From an uncultured Acidimicrobiales bacterium (lineage in GTDB: Bacteria > Actinomycetota > Acidimicrobiia > Acidimicrobiales > SZUA-35): DNA of 46,722 nt. This document shows, piece after piece, positions 42,337 through 46,722 of the stretch. Made by a program: the position numbers and the translations under genes. Position 1 is the first letter of the stretch. Each line of letters starts with the position of its first letter. The stretch is from contig CALKZY010000017.1 of NCBI GenBank assembly GCA_938002965.1, positions 83,443-130,164 of the forward strand. Reading direction: 5' to 3'. A model generated the notes under the pieces. The model was not told where the DNA came from, ran no database searches, and saw only the letters and a list, made by a program, of their open reading frames with translations.

Positions 42337-42363
42337 CATACAAAACCCGGCGGGGTGGTTTTT

Positions 42364-42377
42364 CGAACAACTGTTCA
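42364..42377. promoter_or_regulatory. SOS box 3 (LexA operator)
   Basis: CGAACAACTGTTCA is a perfect GAAC-N4-GTTC core, about 50 nt before the lexA ATG, within the lexA leader. Confidence 0.9.
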
Positions 42378-42426
42378 ACACCACCGCGAACCCACAACAG
42401 TGGCCCGACGACTCTTGGAGGCAGCC

Positions 42427-43062
42427 ATGGGAGAACACAAACTGACGAAGCGCCAACTGGCGATACTCGAATTCATCGATCGTCAGATGAGAGAGCATGG
42501 ATTTCCCCCTTCGGTCCGCGAGATAGGCGCAGAGGTCGGTCTGGCATCGCCCTCATCGGTTCACTCCCAACTCGCCACTCTCCAACAAAACGGCTATCTG
42601 ATTCGAGACGAAACCAAGCCCCGGGCGATTAAGGTCCGATGGGATTCACTGACGGGCGCCGCCGATGTAGAGCGACGGCCGGTGCGCCACGTCCCTCTCG
42701 TCGGCCAGGTAGCTGCCGGAACCGACGTGCTGGCCGAAGAACATATCGAAGAGACCATGCCGGTCCCGGCCGATCTGACCGGCGAAGGTGATCTGTTCAT
42801 GCTTACCGTGCGTGGTGAGTCAATGATCGAGGCAGGCATCCTCGACGGTGACTTTGTCGTCGCCCGGGTGCAGAACACGGCCGACAACGGCGACACCGTT
42901 GTCGCCGGTATTCCAGGTGAGGAAGCCACCGTTAAGACCTACCGGCGCCGAGGCTCCAAGGTCATTCTCGAACCGGCCAACGAAACCATGGAGCCGATGG
43001 AGTTCGCCGGAGACGACGTCGCCATCTACGGCAAGGTCGTCACCGTAATGCGCCGGTTGTAA
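42427..43062 (+). CDS. lexA: LexA repressor
   Basis: A 211-residue SOS repressor. The N-terminal winged helix has KLTKRQLAILEFIDRQM and GFPPSVREIGAEVGLASPSSVH. The self-cleavage site is Ala97-Gly98 (QVAAGTD), with Ser132 (RGESM) and Lys170 (TVKTYRR) as the catalytic dyad. The ATG at 42427 follows GGAGG at good spacing; the frame open further upstream crosses the SOS boxes and is not coding. LexA represses itself and probably the divergent LysM gene. Confidence 0.98.
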   Translation: MGEHKLTKRQLAILEFIDRQMREHGFPPSVREIGAEVGLASPSSVHSQLATLQQNGYLIRDETKPRAIKVRWDSLTGAADVERRPVRHVPLVGQVAAGTDVLAEEHIEETMPVPADLTGEGDLFMLTVRGESMIEAGILDGDFVVARVQNTADNGDTVVAGIPGEEATVKTYRRRGSKVILEPANETMEPMEFAGDDVAIYGKVVTVMRRL

Positions 43063-43083
43063 ACGCTGGCAGCCGAAAAAGTA

Positions 43084-43128
43084 CAATGGGCTGGCTCAGC
43101 GGTTCATCTCCCCTGAGCCAACCCATTG
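43084..43128. terminator. Bidirectional terminator hairpin between lexA and DUF455 gene
   Basis: CAATGGGCTGGCTCAG and CTGAGCCAACCCATTG form a 16-bp stem with one mismatch and a 13-nt loop. It lies midway between two convergent genes and can serve both. Confidence 0.85.
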
Positions 43129-43145
43129 CGGTGTTCCCCCTCAAG

Positions 43146-43928
43146 CTAGGCCTCGGCTACTGCCACGTCCTGTCGAGCAGACCTTGACATCTCGACGATG
43201 TCGTCGACTTCTTCATCAGTGAAACCGGCCATCTTGCGGAACTGGCGTGCCAATCGAATCGGGGCCTCAGCCTCTTCTCCCCGCAGGCCTCGGAAGTTGA
43301 ACAGGCCATCCACCACTCGTTGGAACTCGATGGCGCCCTTTCGCCGTTCCTTGTCATCTTTGGTGATCTCGCGAAGCCATCGGGAACCCATGTTCACATG
43401 TGTGACTTCATCGGCCAACATGTAGTCCTCGCAGAACGTCAGAACCGGATCGGAGGTTTCCCGTCCGAACTCTCTCATCTGAGTGAACACGTCGATCGCC
43501 AGGCCCTCCAGACCGCGATTCACTCCAGCAAGGCGAAACGCCGGATCGTGGTGGCAAGCGGCCTCGAACAGCGTGGTCGACTCGACATATTCTCCGAGCT
43601 GACCACCCATGTGTTCGGCCAGCTTGACCGAGATCTCACAATGCCGGGCTTCGTCCCAGCATTGGCGGGCCATGTCAAGCTTCAACTCGAATGGCACCTG
43701 ATCGGTGTCGAAGTCGAATGCGGTGCGGCCTGCCCCTTCAAGCGCCTGAATCTCACCTACGAAGATGCCGTGCATGCGCCGACGAGCCCGCTCGCCTACG
43801 TCAAGGGCGTCAGCATCAACTCGGGCAACGGGCGTTCCGTTTCGGGTGTCCTCGAAGCGCTGCTCAGTCGTCTGACGGACGAATCGAGCGTCACGAGCGA
43901 GTTGGGAGGGATCAAGATTCTTACGCAT
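43146..43928 (-). CDS. DUF455 ferritin-like protein
   Basis: A 260-residue all-helical protein of the DUF455 ferritin-like family (ATG at 43928). Candidate di-iron ligands are in GEIQALEGAG, QCWDEARHCE, and ADEVTHVNMGSRWLREI. The family is uncharacterised, and its members may be di-iron oxygenases/oxidases. There is no membrane segment. Upstream frame extension is not protein-like. It converges with lexA. Confidence 0.9.
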   Translation of the reverse strand: MRKNLDPSQLARDARFVRQTTEQRFEDTRNGTPVARVDADALDVGERARRRMHGIFVGEIQALEGAGRTAFDFDTDQVPFELKLDMARQCWDEARHCEISVKLAEHMGGQLGEYVESTTLFEAACHHDPAFRLAGVNRGLEGLAIDVFTQMREFGRETSDPVLTFCEDYMLADEVTHVNMGSRWLREITKDDKERRKGAIEFQRVVDGLFNFRGLRGEEAEAPIRLARQFRKMAGFTDEEVDDIVEMSRSARQDVAVAEA

Positions 43929-44174
43929 TGCAGTTCTTTGCCGCAGCGTGGCACGCTGCAAGCTGATTGCCGCACGCCTATTCGCCACTGGTCGATTGCT
44001 GCCATTCGCCGGTTTGGCATCTGTTCGATGCCGACCGGCAAGTGCCTTGGGTGGATAATAACAGGCACTCTGTCCGTTCGGCCAGTTCCGTCGGGCCTGA
44101 CGGGACCGCACCCACAGTCCGACGACCGGCTGATGGACCTTCTAAGCCCCTACCCACCGGGTAACCTGGAAGTG

Positions 44175-44528
44175 ATGACAATGGCCAACACGCCTGCTGA
44201 TTCAAGCCTCGCTTCCGGCGATCGAGCGGATGCCTCAGCCGAGCCTGAGCGGGTATTCAGCAGTTCGATCATTATCTCGGGGATCAGGTGTGTTCTCACG
44301 TACCTGATCTTTCCCTTCGTTGCCCCCCTCGTCGGCCTGGCCCCCGGTGTCGGTGCTGGCTTCGGGCTGGTGATAGGGGTGTTCGCCATCGCAGCGAACC
44401 TGTTCAGTATCCGCCGATTCTGGCGGGCCGATCACCGTTTGAAGGTCCCCGTCACCGTGCTGCACGTTGCGGTGATTCTGCTGCTGGTGTTCCTGGCTGT
44501 ACGCGACATCCTGGAACTCACCTCCTAG
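44175..44528 (+). CDS. Small membrane protein of unknown function
   Basis: A 117-residue protein from the ATG at 44175, preceded by GGAAG. After a polar, Ser/Ala/Asp-rich N-terminus there are three hydrophobic segments: SSIIISGIRCVLTYLIFPFV, GVGAGFGLVIGVFAIAANLF, and VTVLHVAVILLLVFLAV. A basic loop (SIRRFWRADHRLK) lies before the last. I do not recognise the family. The next gene, DUF454, starts 1 nt after its stop, so the two form an operon. Confidence 0.85.
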   Translation: MTMANTPADSSLASGDRADASAEPERVFSSSIIISGIRCVLTYLIFPFVAPLVGLAPGVGAGFGLVIGVFAIAANLFSIRRFWRADHRLKVPVTVLHVAVILLLVFLAVRDILELTS

Positions 44529-44529
44529 A

Positions 44530-44943
44530 ATGCGACCCCTGTACCTCGTCGCCGGCTTCTTTTGCGTCGGAATGGGCTGGCTTGGCCTGGTGACACCCGG
44601 CCTCCCGGGAACAGTGTTCTTCGTGGGCGCAGCGTGGTGCTTCTCGCGTTCCAATCCACGGCTTGAACAGTGGGTTCTGGACATACCAGCGGTGGGCCCA
44701 ATGGTCAGGGACTATCGAAGTGGTCTCGGCATGCCGCGCCGCGCCAAGGTGATAGCAGTGTCGTGCATCACGGTCGCCTGCTTCTACAGCGTGGGCTTTG
44801 TTCTGAACCCAATGTGGCTTCGCTTACTGGTGGCCTCAGTTGGGGCGTTCGGCATTTGGTTCGTGGGAATCAGAATCCCTACGCGGGAGTCCGTCTTGGC
44901 TGAACAACAGGATCTGCCCGATCAGAGCGAAGCGACCAGCTAG
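44530..44943 (+). CDS. DUF454 (YbaN-like) membrane protein
   Basis: A 137-residue inner-membrane protein of the DUF454 family. Typical pieces are GMGWLGLVTPGLPGTVFFVGAAWCFSRSNPRLEQWVL and the loop DYRSGLGMPRRAKVIA. Two further hydrophobic segments follow near the C-terminus. Function unknown. It follows the small membrane protein without a gap and converges on dapD (6 nt between stops). Confidence 0.92.
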   Translation: MRPLYLVAGFFCVGMGWLGLVTPGLPGTVFFVGAAWCFSRSNPRLEQWVLDIPAVGPMVRDYRSGLGMPRRAKVIAVSCITVACFYSVGFVLNPMWLRLLVASVGAFGIWFVGIRIPTRESVLAEQQDLPDQSEATS

Positions 44944-44949
44944 CTACTG

Positions 44950-45849
44950 CTACTGGCCGGAGTGAAGGGCTTCGTTGATACCGCCCCAACGATCGGGGTC
45001 GGACTCTCGCGCTTCGATGACACCGGTAACCGAGTTCTGCAGGTACAACAGTCCGGGTCGCCCTGACAACTCTTTGGCCTTGACCTGTTCGCCCCCGGGC
45101 AACGTGATGACGGTCCCCGACGTGACGTAGACACCAGCGGCCACGGTACAGCCATCTCCGAGTGAGATCCCGATTCCTGCGTTGGCACCGATCAGACAGT
45201 TCTCACCGACCGTAATTCGTTCAGTGCCACCGCCCGAGAGGGTTCCCATGATTGATGCGCCGCCGCCCACATCACTGTGGGCACCGACCACCACTCCCTG
45301 GCTGATTCGACCTTCGACCATGGCCGGACCGAGCGTTCCGGCGTTGAAGTTGACAAAACCCTCGTGCATCACGGTTGTGCCTTCGGCCAGGTGGGCTCCA
45401 AGCCGAACTCGAGTGGCGTCAGCGATCCGAACGCCTGACGGCATGACGTAGTCGGCCATGTGGGGAAACTTGTCGACGCCGCGCACGATCAGGGTGTGCC
45501 CTTCGGCCCCGGCCAGGGCTCGTAGCCGATCAAGATTCTCCGGCACGACAGGGCCGGCAGAGGTCCAGGCCACGTTCGTCATCTGTCCAAAGATGCCATC
45601 GACACTTATTGAGTTCGGCGTCGCCTGGCGGTTCGACAACAGGTGCAGCCGGAGATACGCATCGGCGGAATCAGCGGGAGGAGCGGAGAGGTCCTCGATT
45701 GTCGTGGTGATGACTTCACCTTTGATCAAACCCAACTTTTCGGCAAGACATGTTCGAGCCGGATCGACGCCCTCTGATGGGTACCAAGCGTCGAGTCTCG
45801 CTCCTGTTTCGGCATCTACGTAGCTGTGCCCTGTCGCTGAAGCAGTCAT
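44950..45849 (-). CDS. dapD: Tetrahydrodipicolinate N-succinyltransferase
   Basis: A 299-residue DapD of the actinobacterial type, an enzyme of lysine/diaminopimelate synthesis that transfers succinyl from succinyl-CoA. The left-handed beta-helix with hexapeptide repeats shows in [39 protein letters not shown] and [14 protein letters not shown]. The aminotransferase (DapC) whose end lies at the window edge is the next step of the pathway. A flavodoxin-like gene separates the two. Confidence 0.96.
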   Translation of the reverse strand: MTASATGHSYVDAETGARLDAWYPSEGVDPARTCLAEKLGLIKGEVITTTIEDLSAPPADSADAYLRLHLLSNRQATPNSISVDGIFGQMTNVAWTSAGPVVPENLDRLRALAGAEGHTLIVRGVDKFPHMADYVMPSGVRIADATRVRLGAHLAEGTTVMHEGFVNFNAGTLGPAMVEGRISQGVVVGAHSDVGGGASIMGTLSGGGTERITVGENCLIGANAGIGISLGDGCTVAAGVYVTSGTVITLPGGEQVKAKELSGRPGLLYLQNSVTGVIEARESDPDRWGGINEALHSGQ

Positions 45850-46045
45850 GGCCTCATCCTAGAGGTCTCGCACCTGAGGCCCCATGCGAGATCCCACACA
45901 CAACCGCAAGCTAGGTTGGGTCAATGCACCGCTGGGCCAACCGCACTCCAAGACAACCTGGAACACGAGCTACAAACCGAACTGGAACACGAAGTGCAGA
46001 ACGTCTGATTGAAGATGGGCTCGCCTATCTGATTGGAGGCAGCAC

Positions 46046-46495
46046 GTGGCTCGACTCCTAGTGGTACACCACACTCCCTCCCCCGCTCTGCACTCCATGT
46101 ACCTTCGGGTACTTGAGGGGGCCAGGCACCCTGACATCTCAGACGTCGATGTGATCTCAGCCGCCGCGCTGGCGGCCTCGCCGGCAGAGGTACTCCAGGC
46201 CGACGGCTATCTCTTGGGCTCCCCCGCCAACCTCGGCTACCTCAGCGGGGCAATGAAACACTTCTTTGACACCATCTACTACCCCTGCCTGGAGGAGACG
46301 CGCGGCAGGCCATTCGGCGTCTACCTCCACGGCAATGACGACTGCACCGGGGCTCTGCGAGCCGTCGAAACCATCACCACCGGGCTTCGGTGGCAGCCTG
46401 CTCAGCCTCCCGTAATCGTCACCGGCCAACCCAGTGACGAGGACCTGGACCGCTGCTGGGAGCTGGGAGCGGCAATCGCAGCCGGTCTTAGCTGA
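46046..46495 (+). CDS. Flavodoxin-like NAD(P)H-dependent oxidoreductase
   Basis: A 149-residue flavodoxin-fold protein. LLVVHHTPSPALHSM is the FMN phosphate loop, GSPANLGYLSGAMKHFFDTIYYPC the central loop, and FGVYLHGNDDCTGALRAVE the third. The GTG at 46046 follows GGAGGC at close to ideal spacing. It probably binds FMN and reduces quinones or similar compounds; the substrate is unknown. It lies between dapD and the aminotransferase, in the opposite direction. Confidence 0.88.
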   Translation: MARLLVVHHTPSPALHSMYLRVLEGARHPDISDVDVISAAALAASPAEVLQADGYLLGSPANLGYLSGAMKHFFDTIYYPCLEETRGRPFGVYLHGNDDCTGALRAVETITTGLRWQPAQPPVIVTGQPSDEDLDRCWELGAAIAAGLS

Positions 46496-46503
46496 AGGAC
46501 CGA

Positions 46504-46722
46504 TCAGACATCAAGTCGCTCCGACAGCAACGTCAGTCGCTCGTCGGACTGAACGACCGCGACTCGAACGTGGCCCGCTCCCAACGGTCCGTAGAACTCA
46601 CCCGGGCTTACTACCGCGCCAACTTCGGTGGCTAGGCGTGCGGCCAGAACCCAAGCGTCGCCGTCTGGGGCAGGCGCCCAAAGGTAAAAGCCACCATCGG
46701 GCATCGGGGCGTCGATCCCCAA
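46504..46722 (-). CDS. Aminotransferase, probably DapC, C-terminal part
   Basis: The last 72 residues of a class I/II PLP aminotransferase, continuing beyond the right edge. MPDGGFYLWAPAPDGDAWVLAARLATEVGAVVSPGEFYGPLGAGHVRVAVVQSDE is the C-terminal domain typical of DapC (succinyldiaminopimelate aminotransferase). The neighbouring dapD supports this. It converges on the flavodoxin gene with 8 nt between stops. Confidence 0.8.
   Translation of the reverse strand: MGIDAPMPDGGFYLWAPAPDGDAWVLAARLATEVGAVVSPGEFYGPLGAGHVRVAVVQSDERLTLLSERLDV

Noticed and set aside
42167..42397. N-terminal extension of the LysM protein
   Set aside because: It would cross the lexA promoter and SOS boxes; the sequence is unlike a protein.
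42292..42426. N-terminal extension of LexA
   Set aside because: It covers the SOS boxes and promoter; LexA homology begins at MGEHKLTKRQ with a good ribosome-binding site.
43320..44174. Long plus-strand frame leading into the small membrane protein
   Set aside because: The upstream part is antisense to the DUF455 gene and not protein-like; the ATG at 44175 has a good ribosome-binding site.
45924..46061. 45-codon ORF overlapping the start of the flavodoxin gene
   Set aside because: The repeated CTGGAACACGA motif makes it look patterned, but there is no ribosome-binding site or family resemblance.

Overview
The window looks like a chromosomal segment of a high-GC actinobacterium, most likely a member of the Acidimicrobiia, possibly from a metagenome assembly. 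Pointers are the actinobacterial GAAC-N4-GTTC SOS boxes at lexA, a divergent lexA/LysM plus nrdR block, a class II (B12-dependent) ribonucleotide reductase, the actinobacterial form of DapD, a GlmU homologue with a short C-terminal domain, and two tiny actinobacterial ribosomal proteins (bS22-like and bL37-like). Nearly every gene is intact, and many neighbours overlap by 4 nt (ATGA or GTGA).

Layout. 1-2.3 kb: the tail of an FHA-domain protein, a DUF2087 regulator broken by two frameshifts, and a HAD phosphatase. 2.5-10.9 kb (minus): SDR, mfd, pth, rplY, prs and a degenerate glmU, preceded by tRNA-Gln(TTG). 11.3-16.7 kb: bS22 on plus, then ispE, rsmA, tatD, metG and rmuC on minus. 16.8-22.7 kb: an accessory region with an alpha/beta hydrolase behind an operator-bearing promoter, then a putative RiPP-type locus. 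22.8-25.0 kb: GNAT and an ATP-dependent DNA ligase. 25.0-29.9 kb (minus): ychF, DUF192, rsmI, S4 protein and a molybdopterin oxidoreductase, the last four chained by 4-nt overlaps. 30-36.3 kb: DUF427, a PHP protein with bL37, a phosphohexomutase, an unknown protein with an EAL protein, and an adenosine-kinase-like PfkB protein. 36.4-43.1 kb: nrdJ with a long regulated leader, a RibD-type reductase, nrdR, a LysM protein and lexA. 43.1-46.7 kb: DUF455, two small membrane proteins, dapD, a flavodoxin-like protein and the end of an aminotransferase (probably dapC).

The most interesting stretch is about 17.8-22.7 kb. It holds a 42-residue peptide with a YxxP leader and a Lys/Gly/Arg-rich tail ending in Ser. 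Around it are a stand-alone PqqD-like protein, an HPr-kinase-like protein, an NTP_transf_5-type nucleotidyltransferase, an S24/S26-type peptidase and an ABC-2 exporter. The proteins resemble accessory genes of lasso-peptide clusters, but no lasso cyclase or lasso protease is present and the tail has no Asp/Glu acceptor. I infer a RiPP-like or peptide-tailoring system with unknown chemistry.

The second interesting stretch is the roughly 490-nt leader of nrdJ. It has a good promoter, two NrdR-box-like sites, a hairpin over a strong Shine-Dalgarno, a possible upstream ORF ending 20 nt before nrdJ, and three tandem 14-bp repeats.
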